DNA of 64,000 nt. It comes from Blastococcus sp. TF02-8. Lineage in GTDB: Bacteria > Actinomycetota > Actinomycetes > Mycobacteriales > Geodermatophilaceae. Each line of letters opens with the position of its first letter. Position 1 is the first letter of the stretch. A model generated the notes under the pieces. The model was given only the letters and a program-made list of their open reading frames with translations. It did not search any database and was not told the origin of the DNA. The translations under genes were made by a program, and so were the position numbers. Shown in pieces: positions 34,323 to 42,874 of the stretch. The stretch lies in the NCBI RefSeq assembly GCF_003319175.1, contig NZ_QOHK01000004.1, positions 1-64,000 of the forward strand, given 5' to 3'.

Positions 34323-37168
34323 GACTCCCCCACCAACGCGAGGAACGCGTCCTCGAGCCGCCGCCGCGGCGTGAACTGGTCGACGGCGATGCCCGCGCCC
34401 ACCAGTGCGTTCAGCGCATCGGACCGGCGGGCACCGTCGAGCTCGGCGACGAGCCCCTCGTCGGTGCGGGCGGCGCTCACACCCGGCACGGCGCCGAGGA
34501 CGGCGAGGGCACGGTCGGCGTCGGCCTCGTCGGCCAGACCGACCAGCACCGATCCCCCGCTGCCGACGATCTCCTCCACGGTGCCCTGCGCGATCTTCTG
34601 ACCCTTCGCCATGACGACGACGTGGCTGCAGGTCTGCTCGATCTCGCTGAGGAGGTGGCTGGAGACGATGACCGTGCGCCCGGTGGCGGCGTAGTCGCGC
34701 AGCACCTCGCGCATGGCATGGATCTGCGGCGGGTCGAGCCCGTTGGTCGGCTCGTCGAGCACCAGCAGGTCGGGCAGGCCGAGCATCGCCTGGGCGATGG
34801 CCACGCGCTGGCGCATGCCCTGGCTGTAGCGGCGCACCGGGCGGTCGAGGGCCGCACCGAGCCCGGCGACGGCGATCGCCTCCTCCATGTGCGCGTCCTC
34901 GATCGGCCGGCCGGTCGCCGCCCAGTAGAGCGTCAGGTTGTCGCGACCGGAGAGGTGCGGCTGGAGGCCGGTGCCCTCGACGAAGGAACCCAGTCGCGAC
35001 AGGACCGGGGCGCCCGGGCCGGCGGCGTGCCCGAAGATGCTGATCCGCCCCTCCGTGGGCCTGATCAGGCCCATGAGCATGCGCAGCGACGTGGTCTTAC
35101 CGGCGCCGTTGGGGCCGAGCAGGCCGAGCACCTGGCCGCGGCGCACCTCGAAGGAGAGGTCCCGGACGGCGACGAACCCGTCCTTGTACGCCTTGGTCAC
35201 GCCCTCGAAGCGCAGCGGCACGGCCTCACCGTCGGGGTCGGCGGTCGAGATCCGGCGCCGCCGTCGCGCGCCCCACGCCTTGGCCGCGATCCAGCCCAGC
35301 AGCCCCAGCCCCACGAGGACGCCGAGCAGCACCCACCAGCGGGACGTGCCGCCCGAGTCCACCGCCGTCCCAGGTGCCTCGGGAACCGCGAGCTCGGTCG
35401 AGGCGAGACCGACGGAGTAGGCGCCGGCCGTCGTCGGCAGGGCGTAGCCCTGGTCGGTCGAGGAGACCACGACGCGCATCGTGTGCCCGGCCTCGAAGCG
35501 GTGCACGATGCCCGGGAGCGTGACGCTCACCCGCGTCGGGGCGGTGGGATCGGCGGACACGCCGGTCAGCGCGAGGGGTGCGACCAGGCCGCTGGGCAGC
35601 GTGGTCCCGCCGTCGGGGCCGACGTCGTAGAGCTTGGCGAAGAGGGTCGCGGTGCCGCCGGGCGCGGCGACGAGCAGGTCGACCGTGGAGGCGCCGACCA
35701 CCTCGACGGCGTCGTCGAGCGGGGCGCTCTCGAAGGCGGCGAACTGACCGGGGATCTCCAGGGTCGTCCCGCCGAGGGCCGCGGTCAGCGCGCCGAGGCC
35801 GGGCACCGTGGTGACCGCGGCCGGCGTACCGCCGGCCGGGGTGACCACCGGCTGCAGCGGCCCGTCGATGCGGACCTCCCGCCGCGGAGCCGGCCGCTCG
35901 CCGTCGAGCCCGGGGTAGGCGTCGGCGACGACGGTGCGGTTGCCGCCCTGCACCCGGCCGAGCGTGGCGCCGATGCCCGTGGGGGCGGGGTACTCGAACC
36001 CGGTTCCAGGGTCCTCGCCCTCCTCCCGCAGGTACCAGTCGAACCAGTCGCCGACCTGCTCGCGCAGCGCCTCGGTCTGGTTCTCCGAGGCGGTGGAGTC
36101 GTGGCCGCCCGCGTACCAGACCACCTTGACCGGGGTCCCGTTCGCGGCGATGCCCCGCGCGTTGGCGTCGGCCTGACCGAGCCCGAACAGCGAGTCCTGG
36201 GTGCCCTGGATCAGCAACGTCGGCGCCGCGATCCGGTCCAGCACGGCGGCCGGGCTGCTGCGGTCGAGCACGGCGGCGATCTCCGGCGTGAGCGTGGCGG
36301 CTTCCGCGGCCGCCTGGTAGGCGGCGCAGATGTCGGCGCGGAACCGTCCGCAGGTGAGCAGCTGCTGCACCGCCTCCGGGTTCCTCGCGGCGCGCTCCAG
36401 CACCTCCGTCGGGATGTCGGCAGCCGCTCGGCCGCCGGCCGGACCGTTCCCTCCGCCGAGGCCGGCGAGCAGGTCACCGCCGGGCGCGGCGCCGATGCCG
36501 AAGAAGATGCCGGCCCACAGCCGCTTGTAGACCCCGGCCCCCTCGGTCTGCGGCGTACCCGCGACGGTCGCGGCCGCGGGGTCACCGGTCTGCGACGGGA
36601 ACAACGCGGTGGTCAGCGAGTTCCAGGTGATCTGCGGCGCGATGGCATCGACCCGGTCGTCGTAGGCGGCGCCGAGCAGGGACAGCGCCCCGCCGTAGGA
36701 CGCCCCGGCGACACCGACCCGGGGATCGCCGTCGGCGTCGAGCTGGACCTCGTCCCGCTCGGCGAGCAGGTCGATCAGGGTCGACAGGTCGGCCACCTCG
36801 TACCGGGGGTCGTCGAGACCGATCTGCCCCGTGCTCTTCCCGAATCCCCGCGCCGAGTAGGTGAGGACGACGAAGCCGCGGTCGGCGAGTGCCCGGGCGT
36901 CGTCGGCCACCGAGCGCTTGCTGCCGCCGAACCCGTGGGCGAGGACCACGGCCGGCGCCCGGCCGTCGGTGTCCGGCAGGTACAGCGTGGTGTCGAGCTC
37001 GACCGCGTCGGCACCGGAGCCGGAGGGAACGCGGGCGTCCTCCGTACGCACCTCCGCAGCAGCCGCGGGCGGCGCGAGGGCGACGGCGGCGGAGGACAGG
37101 ACGACGGCGAGCAGGGCCGCGAGCGGGGCGCGTGCGCCCGCCCGCGCCGGCCTGCGGAGGGAGCGCAC
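34319..37168 (-). CDS. fusion of secreted alpha/beta-hydrolase and ABC transporter ATPase
   Basis: A 949-residue protein. Residues 1-38 are a signal peptide. Residues ~40-390 are an alpha/beta-hydrolase of the X-Pro dipeptidyl-peptidase/CocE type, with nucleophile Ser157 (GASYGG), Asp325 (GTQDS) and His356 (GGHDS). Residues ~400-600 are a beta-sandwich like the XPP/CocE C-terminal domain. One membrane helix follows at ~611-631. Residues ~650-949 form a complete ABC ATPase: Walker A GPNGAGKT (685-692), signature YSQGMRQR (781-788), Walker B LLVLDEPT (801-808). The hydrolase is therefore outside and the ATPase inside. It is coupled to the next permease gene. Hydrolase substrate and cargo are unknown. 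Confidence 0.92.
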   Translation of the reverse strand: MRSLRRPARAGARAPLAALLAVVLSSAAVALAPPAAAAEVRTEDARVPSGSGADAVELDTTLYLPDTDGRAPAVVLAHGFGGSKRSVADDARALADRGFVVLTYSARGFGKSTGQIGLDDPRYEVADLSTLIDLLAERDEVQLDADGDPRVGVAGASYGGALSLLGAAYDDRVDAIAPQITWNSLTTALFPSQTGDPAAATVAGTPQTEGAGVYKRLWAGIFFGIGAAPGGDLLAGLGGGNGPAGGRAAADIPTEVLERAARNPEAVQQLLTCGRFRADICAAYQAAAEAATLTPEIAAVLDRSSPAAVLDRIAAPTLLIQGTQDSLFGLGQADANARGIAANGTPVKVVWYAGGHDSTASENQTEALREQVGDWFDWYLREEGEDPGTGFEYPAPTGIGATLGRVQGGNRTVVADAYPGLDGERPAPRREVRIDGPLQPVVTPAGGTPAAVTTVPGLGALTAALGGTTLEIPGQFAAFESAPLDDAVEVVGASTVDLLVAAPGGTATLFAKLYDVGPDGGTTLPSGLVAPLALTGVSADPTAPTRVSVTLPGIVHRFEAGHTMRVVVSSTDQGYALPTTAGAYSVGLASTELAVPEAPGTAVDSGGTSRWWVLLGVLVGLGLLGWIAAKAWGARRRRRISTADPDGEAVPLRFEGVTKAYKDGFVAVRDLSFEVRRGQVLGLLGPNGAGKTTSLRMLMGLIRPTEGRISIFGHAAGPGAPVLSRLGSFVEGTGLQPHLSGRDNLTLYWAATGRPIEDAHMEEAIAVAGLGAALDRPVRRYSQGMRQRVAIAQAMLGLPDLLVLDEPTNGLDPPQIHAMREVLRDYAATGRTVIVSSHLLSEIEQTCSHVVVMAKGQKIAQGTVEEIVGSGGSVLVGLADEADADRALAVLGAVPGVSAARTDEGLVAELDGARRSDALNALVGAGIAVDQFTPRRRLEDAFLALVGES

Positions 37169-37224
37169 GAAGCGGCCAACGGCCGGGGCACCCCGCGGGT
37201 TCCGCGAGGTGCCCGCCGACGGGA

Positions 37225-38655
37225 TCAGGGCTTCCAGTTCCCCGTCGCGACGATGACGAGGCCCGGGGCAGGCACGTCGGTGACGTCGAAGAACCGGGCG
37301 GCGGGGCCGGCGAGGTCGGGGAACTGGGCGACCAGCTCGGTGGCGGCCTGACGCTGCTGCTCGTCACCCTCGGTGTAGAAGACGGTGGTGGTGGCGACCG
37401 GGGTGCCCTTGTAGGCGCCCACCCCCGGGGACTCCCAGCCGCCCGCGACGACGGCGGAGGAGATCTTGCCGGCCAGCCCGTTGACGTCGGTCGCGTTCAG
37501 CACGGTCACCGGGACCTTGACCCCGGTGGCGGCCTCGGGCTCGAGCGAGATCGGCTCGTTGGCCAGCGGCGGCAGCTCCGCGGTCGGGACAGCGGGCGCG
37601 GCGACGGTCGTGGGGGCGGGGGTCTGGGCGCTGGTCTCGGCCTTCTCCGGCTGGGTCACGGTGTAGACGCCGAGCACGGCGAGCGCGACGACGGCCATGG
37701 CGACCAGGCTCTTGAGGATCAGCCGCGGCTTGCGCTCGTCCTCGTCCTCGAAGATGACCTCGGGGGTGCCGTTCTTCTTCGCGGCCTTGCGACGGGCGGC
37801 GTCGGCCGCCTGGCGCTGGGCGCGGTAGGTGGCGCGGCCGGCCTTGGCCGGGCGGGCGCCGCCGGCGGCCGGGGTGTCGTCGAGCTCGTGCTCGTCGTCG
37901 TGCTCGTCCGCGTAGGCCTCGTCGTAGTCGTCGAACTCGTCGACGTCGGCCGCGCGGCGCAGGCCGGCGCCGCGCTCGGGGATGGCGGTCGTCATCGGGG
38001 GGACCAACGAGTTCGGAAGGTCCAGGTCGGTACCGAGGTCGAACGCCGCGCGGGAGGGCTGGTCGGCGTGGGAGGGCTTGGTCCAGTCGCCGTAGGACTT
38101 CGCGGGAGCACCGGAGGGGGTGGTCTGCCGCGGCACGCGGGGCACGCGGGGAGCCGGGCGGGCGCCTCGGCTGGGGCCGGTGCTGACCAGCGCCTCGTCC
38201 TCCACCCAGGTACGGGCGGGGGTCAGGGTCGGCGCGGCCGCCTTGGCCATGGCGTGCACGGGCTTCGGGAAGAGCGCGTCACCGGCGGAGACCGGCGCGA
38301 GGACGTCGGCCGGACGGCCACCTCCCCGGCCGACGCGGGGCTCGGGCGTCGGGACGGGACGCGAGGGCGCGGCGGCGGGCCGGGACACGGGCGCCGCGGC
38401 GGCCGGGCGGCCGCCCGCGGGGACCGGCGGGAGCGGCAGGCGGGAGCGGGAGCCCTGCGGCGCGCGGTCGGCCGGCGGAACCCCGAGCAGCACGTCGCGA
38501 CGACCCGAGCGGTCGCGGTCCCGGGTCGTCGGGTGATCGCTCAGCCCCGGCGCGGGGCGCGCGTGATCGAGGGAGTCGGTCCTGCGCCGCCCAGCGGCTG
38601 CAGGGGCGTTCCCCTGGTCCAGTCCGTCACTGCCTGACGCGGCGTGCCTGCCCAC
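37225..38655 (-). CDS. LytR_C-domain membrane protein, VirR-like
   Basis: A protein of about 476 residues: a long Pro/Arg-rich, then acidic, cytoplasmic N-terminal region (~1-300), one membrane helix (SLVAMAVVALAVLGVYTV), a Thr/Pro linker and a C-terminal LytR_C domain (VPVTVLNATDVNGLAGKISSAV...GAYKG..VFYTEG). The layout and the preceding DUF3263 gene match Rv0430-Rv0431 of Mycobacterium tuberculosis, where Rv0431 (VirR) is a cell-envelope protein affecting vesicle release. The GTG at 38655 is the most upstream plausible start, but the low-complexity N-terminus makes it uncertain. Confidence 0.82.
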   Translation of the reverse strand: MGRHAASGSDGLDQGNAPAAAGRRRTDSLDHARPAPGLSDHPTTRDRDRSGRRDVLLGVPPADRAPQGSRSRLPLPPVPAGGRPAAAAPVSRPAAAPSRPVPTPEPRVGRGGGRPADVLAPVSAGDALFPKPVHAMAKAAAPTLTPARTWVEDEALVSTGPSRGARPAPRVPRVPRQTTPSGAPAKSYGDWTKPSHADQPSRAAFDLGTDLDLPNSLVPPMTTAIPERGAGLRRAADVDEFDDYDEAYADEHDDEHELDDTPAAGGARPAKAGRATYRAQRQAADAARRKAAKKNGTPEVIFEDEDERKPRLILKSLVAMAVVALAVLGVYTVTQPEKAETSAQTPAPTTVAAPAVPTAELPPLANEPISLEPEAATGVKVPVTVLNATDVNGLAGKISSAVVAGGWESPGVGAYKGTPVATTTVFYTEGDEQQRQAATELVAQFPDLAGPAARFFDVTDVPAPGLVIVATGNWKP

Positions 38656-38666
38656 GGTGAGCAAAT

Positions 38667-39005
38667 CTAATCCATGTAATTCGCCTTGCCCAGGACCTGA
38701 GACGAACGAGTACGTTGCCGCGCCGTACGGACCCGACGGAGCCGGCGCACGAGCAGCGGATCCGCCGCCAGCGCCTCGGGCCGGTCGACCAGGGCGTTGA
38801 GCGCCTGGTAGTACCGGGTCGGCGTGGTTCCGAAGACGTCTCGGATCGCCGTCTCCTTGGCGCCCGCGCGCCGCCACCACTGGCGCTCGAAGCCGAGCAT
38901 CTCGTGCTCGCGCCGGGTCAGCGCTGCCGCGCCGACCTGCGCGGACGGCTCCCCTGACCCATCGACCCGGGGCGGGGAGACCACGGGGGTCGGGTCGCTG
39001 ATCAT
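38667..39005 (-). CDS. DUF3263 protein
   Basis: A 112-residue protein with the DUF3263 signature: LTRREHEMLGFERQWWRRAG, then AIRDVFGTTPTRYYQALNAL, and an Arg-rich end. The helical arrangement resembles a DNA-binding helix-turn-helix, but the family is uncharacterised. It is paired with the LytR_C gene 11 bp downstream on the same strand, as in mycobacteria (Rv0430-Rv0431). The ATG at 39005 is preferred for its GGGAG ribosome-binding sequence; a start at 39086 is possible. Confidence 0.85.
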   Translation of the reverse strand: MISDPTPVVSPPRVDGSGEPSAQVGAAALTRREHEMLGFERQWWRRAGAKETAIRDVFGTTPTRYYQALNALVDRPEALAADPLLVRRLRRVRTARQRTRSSQVLGKANYMD

Positions 39006-39122
39006 CGTCGCTCCCACTTCCTGCCGGACTCGCCTCCGGGGCGTCCCGGGCGGCTCGGGGTCGACCGTAGCGCCGCCCTCCGACACTTCCGGGGCACCGC
39101 TGCGGCGGGTCCCCGGCCGCTC

Positions 39123-40040
39123 TCAGGGAGTGACAGGAAGGGGCTCCGGTGACGCGTGTCGCGAACCCGCCCGGGCGTGTCGCAGACCGTCCGCGGTGAA
39201 CACCGCCAGCGCCAGCCAGACGATCACGAACCCGGCCAGTCGTGCCGGCGGCATCGGCTCGTCGTAGACGAAGACGCCGATGGCCAGCTGCATGAGCGGG
39301 GTCAGGTACTGCAGCAGGCCGACCGTCGACAGCGGTATGCGTCGCGCGGCGGCGGCGAACAGCAGCAGGGGCACCGCCGTCGCCACCCCCGCACTCATGA
39401 GGAGCAGGGCGTGCCCGGCTCCCTCGGCGGCGAACGTGCCCTCCCCGCCGGCGTGCAGGACCGCGAGCACGCCGGCGGCCGGCACGGCGACGAGCGCCGT
39501 CTCCAGGAACAGCCCGGGCGCCGCCTCGACGGAGACCAGCTTCTTCATGACCCCGTAGAGCCCGAACGAGGCCGCGAGGCTCAGCGCGATCCACGGCGGA
39601 CGTCCGTGGTCGACGGTCAGGACGAGCACCGCAACGGCGGCGATCGCGACGGCCACCCACTGCAGCGGCCGCAGCCGCTCGGTGAAGACGACGACGCCCA
39701 GCAGCACGCTGACCAGGGGGTTGATGAAGTAGCCGAGCGAGGTCTCCACCACCTGCCCGGAGTTCACGCCGTAGACGAAGATCAGCCAGTTCGCCGCGAT
39801 CAGCACCGCCGCGCCGGCGAGCACCAGGAGCGTCCTGCGGTCCCGGGTCGCCGCCCGCACCAGGCCCCAACGGCGGGCGACGGTCAGCAGCAGCCCGACG
39901 AAGAGCAGCGACCAGAGCACGCGATGGGCGACGATCTCCAGCCCGCCCGCCGGTTCGAGCAGCGGGAAGTAGAGGGGGAACATCCCCCAGAGCGCGTAGG
40001 CGCCGAGCCCGGAGACCACCCCCAGGCGACGCTCGTCCAC
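39123..40040 (-). CDS. rarD: RarD-type EamA transporter
   Basis: A 305-residue drug/metabolite transporter superfamily protein with ten membrane helices in two EamA halves. Characteristic RarD sequences are present: GLGAYALWGMFPLYFPLL at the start, IVAHRVLWSLLFV, ANWLIFVYGVNSGQVVETSLGYFINPL and GLLQYLTPLMQL. The physiological substrate of RarD is not known; the name follows E. coli usage. The GTG at 40040 begins directly before TM1. Confidence 0.88.
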   Translation of the reverse strand: MDERRLGVVSGLGAYALWGMFPLYFPLLEPAGGLEIVAHRVLWSLLFVGLLLTVARRWGLVRAATRDRRTLLVLAGAAVLIAANWLIFVYGVNSGQVVETSLGYFINPLVSVLLGVVVFTERLRPLQWVAVAIAAVAVLVLTVDHGRPPWIALSLAASFGLYGVMKKLVSVEAAPGLFLETALVAVPAAGVLAVLHAGGEGTFAAEGAGHALLLMSAGVATAVPLLLFAAAARRIPLSTVGLLQYLTPLMQLAIGVFVYDEPMPPARLAGFVIVWLALAVFTADGLRHARAGSRHASPEPLPVTP

Positions 40041-40105
40041 CGCCGCACCGTACGCCGGGCCGCCCGACCGGTCGCGCGCAACCGGATCGGCCTACCGTCG
40101 GGGAT

Positions 40106-40504
40106 GTGAGCGCGCAGCGGCCCGGTCCCCTCCGGTGGATCTGGTACGCCCTCGGCGGGGGGCTCCCCCGGAACCTGTCGCCATGGGTGCTCGAGGACAC
40201 GACCCGTCGCACCTGGGTGTGGCGGCACCTCGCGCGCGCCGTCGTCCAGCTGTCGCCGCTGGTGCTGATCTGCCTCGTCGCCGTCCCGGTCCCGTTCGCC
40301 TACCGGGCCTCGGCGGCGGTCGGCGGGCTGCTGCTGGGCCTGCTGTTCTCGATGGCCTTCATGGTCGAGACGGTGGAGCACCGGGTGGCGAAGGCCGGCT
40401 ACGCGCCGGGGACGGCGGCCCGGGTGCGCGCCGAACGCGTGGAGCGGCAGCGCCTCGAACGGCTCTCCCCCTACCGGCGCGACGGCGCGGGCAGCTTCGA
40501 CTGA
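40106..40504 (+). CDS. DUF5313 membrane protein
   Basis: A 132-residue actinobacterial protein matching DUF5313. A Pro-rich, Trp-rich N-terminus (RPGPLRWIWYALGGGLP, LSPWVLEDTTRRTWVWRH) precedes two membrane helices (VQLSPLVLICLVAVPVPFAY and GGLLLGLLFSMAFM) and a basic tail. The function is unknown. The GTG at 40106 opens directly before the conserved RPGPLRWIWY. Its stop codon touches the 3' end of the tRNA-Thr gene on the other strand. Confidence 0.8.
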   Translation: MSAQRPGPLRWIWYALGGGLPRNLSPWVLEDTTRRTWVWRHLARAVVQLSPLVLICLVAVPVPFAYRASAAVGGLLLGLLFSMAFMVETVEHRVAKAGYAPGTAARVRAERVERQRLERLSPYRRDGAGSFD

Positions 40505-40576
40505 GCCGACGAGGGGACTTGAACCCCTAACCGCCCGATTACAAGTCGGGTGCGCTACCAGTTGCGCCACGCCGGC
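40504..40576 (-). tRNA. tRNA-Thr (anticodon TGT)
   Basis: The minus strand from 40576 to 40504 folds as a cloverleaf of 73 nt. The acceptor arms GCCGGCG and CGTCGGC pair, with one G-U. The D arm contains CTGGTAGCGC, the anticodon stem CCCGA/TCGGG encloses the loop CTTGTAA, and the T-loop is GTTCAAG within GGGGTTCAAGTCCCC. Anticodon TGT reads ACA threonine codons. CCA is not encoded. Confidence 0.95.
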
Positions 40577-40685
40577 GGCACGGGCACGGGTCCCGCGGCT
40601 CCAAGGATAGGGACACCCCCGCTGCGCTCCCGGACCGCGCCACCGCCCGCTCGCGCGACGACGGTCCTGGGTCGCAGCCGCAGCC

Positions 40686-41438
40686 TCAGGCCGCCTCGGT
40701 CTCCGTGCTCGGGTCGGCGCGCGGCGGCTCGACCCGGACGAAGCCGGCCGGGTCGGCGCTCGCGAGCGGGCCGGCAGCCATCCAGCGCGCGAATCCGACG
40801 GGGTCGCGCCGCTCCAGTTCGTCGAGGACGTGGGCCCGGCGCACCACCAGGCCCTGCAGCGCCGAGGCGGAGGGCGTACCCCGCAGCAGGGCGCCGGTCC
40901 GCACCCACTCCGCGGTCAGCGCACCCGTGTCGAGGCCGTCGAGACCGCTCGACGCGGCCGGCCCGGACAGCGCCTGCCTCGCGCGGCGCTCGCGGCTCCA
41001 GCGGGCCGCACCCCAGCCGGCACCCGTGACCGAGACCAGCAGCACCGCGACACCACCACCCGCGAGCACGGCGGTGCCACTGAGCACCAGCAGAGCCACG
41101 ACGGTGACACCGCCCACCAGCAGCGCCGCCTCGGCGACCGACCTGCGCCGCGGCTCGCGGGACTCGCGGACCACGCCGGCGGCCACGCACGCCGCCATCG
41201 CCCCCGACACCAGGACGGCCACCACTCCCGGCCCGCGCAGGGCGATGCCACCCACGACCGAGAGCGCTGCGACGAGGACCAGCCCGACCCCGGCGAGGAA
41301 CCGGAGCACAGGACCACGGACGGGCACGGGGAGCCTCCACGGCGGACGGGGCGGACCGATCCGCCGTGGCCGCCATACCCCCGGCACCCCGGTCCCCAAC
41401 CGTCGCCGACCGCGGGTCGCGGCGCCCAGCAGACTCAC
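40686..41438 (-). CDS. hypothetical membrane protein
   Basis: A protein of about 250 residues with a basic Pro-rich N-terminus (~50 residues). Four hydrophobic segments follow: FLAGVGLVLVAALSVVGGIAL, VVAVLVSGAMAACVAAGVV, ALLVGGVTVVALLVLSG, and TAVLAGGGVAVLLVSVTGAG. The cytoplasmic C-terminal ~100 residues include ELERRDPVGFARWMAAGPLASADPAGF, a block common in actinobacterial proteins of unknown function. The GTG at 41438 is uncertain; one near 41327 would remove the basic N-terminus. It is divergent from the HtrA-type protease. Confidence 0.65.
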   Translation of the reverse strand: MSLLGAATRGRRRLGTGVPGVWRPRRIGPPRPPWRLPVPVRGPVLRFLAGVGLVLVAALSVVGGIALRGPGVVAVLVSGAMAACVAAGVVRESREPRRRSVAEAALLVGGVTVVALLVLSGTAVLAGGGVAVLLVSVTGAGWGAARWSRERRARQALSGPAASSGLDGLDTGALTAEWVRTGALLRGTPSASALQGLVVRRAHVLDELERRDPVGFARWMAAGPLASADPAGFVRVEPPRADPSTETEAA

Positions 41439-41526
41439 AGGCGGCGTCCAGTTGCGGACCAGCGCCGCGACGCACAGTGGTCCCGACGGCGCGGCCGGGT
41501 GGCGGCGCCGGGAGAGGATCGAACCC

Positions 41527-42831
41527 GTGACCGAGCACCAGCACCCCGGAACGGGCCAGCAGTTCGGCTGGCAGCCCCCGCATCCGACCGGCCAGCAGGC
41601 CACCGTCCAGCACACGACGCCCCAACCGGCGGCGGAGCCGGGGCACGCGGGCCAGCAGCCGCCGATGCCGCCGACCTATCCCGGTTACGGCGGTTTCCCC
41701 ACTCCCCCGGCGGCCCAGCCGGAGCGGACCTCCTCGCGCGGTGGCCGGTGGCGCATCGGCCTCGCCGGCCTGGTCGCCGGAGCACTGATCGGCGGCGGCG
41801 CCGGCGCGGGGGTGGCGACACTCGCCGACGACTCCTCCCCCACCTCGTCGTCGTCCGCACCGGCCCAGAGCGTCGTCATCAAGGACCCCGACCGTGCGAC
41901 GACGTCCACCGCGGCCGCGGCCAAGGCGGCGCCGAGCGTCGTCACCGTCTACGTGGCCAGCGGCAGCGGCGCCGGCAGCGGTTCCGGCGTCGTCCTCACC
42001 GCCGACGGCTACGTGCTGACCAACAACCACGTCGTCGCCGAGAGCGGGCAGGGCGGCAGCGTCCAGGTGCGGACCGCCGACGGCACGCTGTACGACGCCG
42101 ACGTCGTCGGCACCGACCCGGCGTTCGACCTGGCCGTGCTGCGGCTGGACGGGGCCGAGGACCTGACGCCGGCCACCTTCGCCGACTCCGACGACGTCCA
42201 GGTCGGCGACCTCGCCGTCGCGATCGGTGCTCCGCTGGGCCTGTCGAACACCGTCACCGACGGCATCATCAGCGCCACGAACCGCGCCGTCGCCACCGGT
42301 TCCACGCAGGACGACGCCACGGTCATCGACGCGATCCAGACCGATGCGGCGATCAACCCCGGCAACTCCGGCGGTGCGCTGGTCGACGCGGCCGGCGAGG
42401 TCATCGGCATCAACTCCGCCATCGCCACGGTGGCCTCCGGCGTGCCGGGCGGGCAGTCGCAGAGCGGCAACATCGGCGTCGGCTTCGCCATCCCCGGCAA
42501 CACCGCCAAGCGGGTCGCCCAGGAGATCATCGAGAACGGCAAGGCCACCCGGGCCTACCTGGGGGTCAGCGCCGGTACCGCCACCGACGGCCCGAACCCG
42601 GAGGTCGGCACCGGGGCGCAGCTGCAGACCGTGGAGTCCGGCAGCGCCGCGGAGAAGGCCGGACTGCAGCGCGGGGACGTCGTCACCGCCGTGGGCAGCC
42701 GCCCGGTGACCACCTCGACGGAGCTGACCGCCGCGGTGCGGAGCCTGGCCCCCGGCGACACGGTGGAGCTGACCGTCCGCCGCGGGTCGGACACCCGCAG
42801 CGTCGAGGTCACCCTGGGCGAGACCAGCTGA
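41527..42831 (+). CDS. membrane-anchored trypsin-like serine protease with PDZ domain (HtrA type)
   Basis: A 434-residue HtrA/DegP-type protease. A Pro/Gln-rich cytoplasmic segment (1-75) precedes one membrane helix (IGLAGLVAGALIGGGAGAGVA), a Ser-rich linker and the protease domain. The catalytic residues are His168 (TNNHVV), Asp201 (AFDLAV) and Ser281 (PGNSGG). A PDZ domain follows from ~345 (AYLGVSAGTATDG...SAAEKAGLQRGDVVTAVGSRPV). It acts outside the membrane in envelope protein quality control. GTG 41527 is preceded by AGAGGA. Confidence 0.92.
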   Translation: MTEHQHPGTGQQFGWQPPHPTGQQATVQHTTPQPAAEPGHAGQQPPMPPTYPGYGGFPTPPAAQPERTSSRGGRWRIGLAGLVAGALIGGGAGAGVATLADDSSPTSSSSAPAQSVVIKDPDRATTSTAAAAKAAPSVVTVYVASGSGAGSGSGVVLTADGYVLTNNHVVAESGQGGSVQVRTADGTLYDADVVGTDPAFDLAVLRLDGAEDLTPATFADSDDVQVGDLAVAIGAPLGLSNTVTDGIISATNRAVATGSTQDDATVIDAIQTDAAINPGNSGGALVDAAGEVIGINSAIATVASGVPGGQSQSGNIGVGFAIPGNTAKRVAQEIIENGKATRAYLGVSAGTATDGPNPEVGTGAQLQTVESGSAAEKAGLQRGDVVTAVGSRPVTTSTELTAAVRSLAPGDTVELTVRRGSDTRSVEVTLGETS

Positions 42832-42874
42832 GGGCGGCGGTGACCACCCCGGCCCGGTCCCTACGCTGGGCCGG

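Noticed and set aside
38656-40212. N-terminal extension of the LytR_C gene frame across DUF3263 and rarD
   Set aside because: The open frame continues upstream but lies in the wrong frame over two well-supported genes and is Arg/Ala/Gly-rich, so it is not coding.
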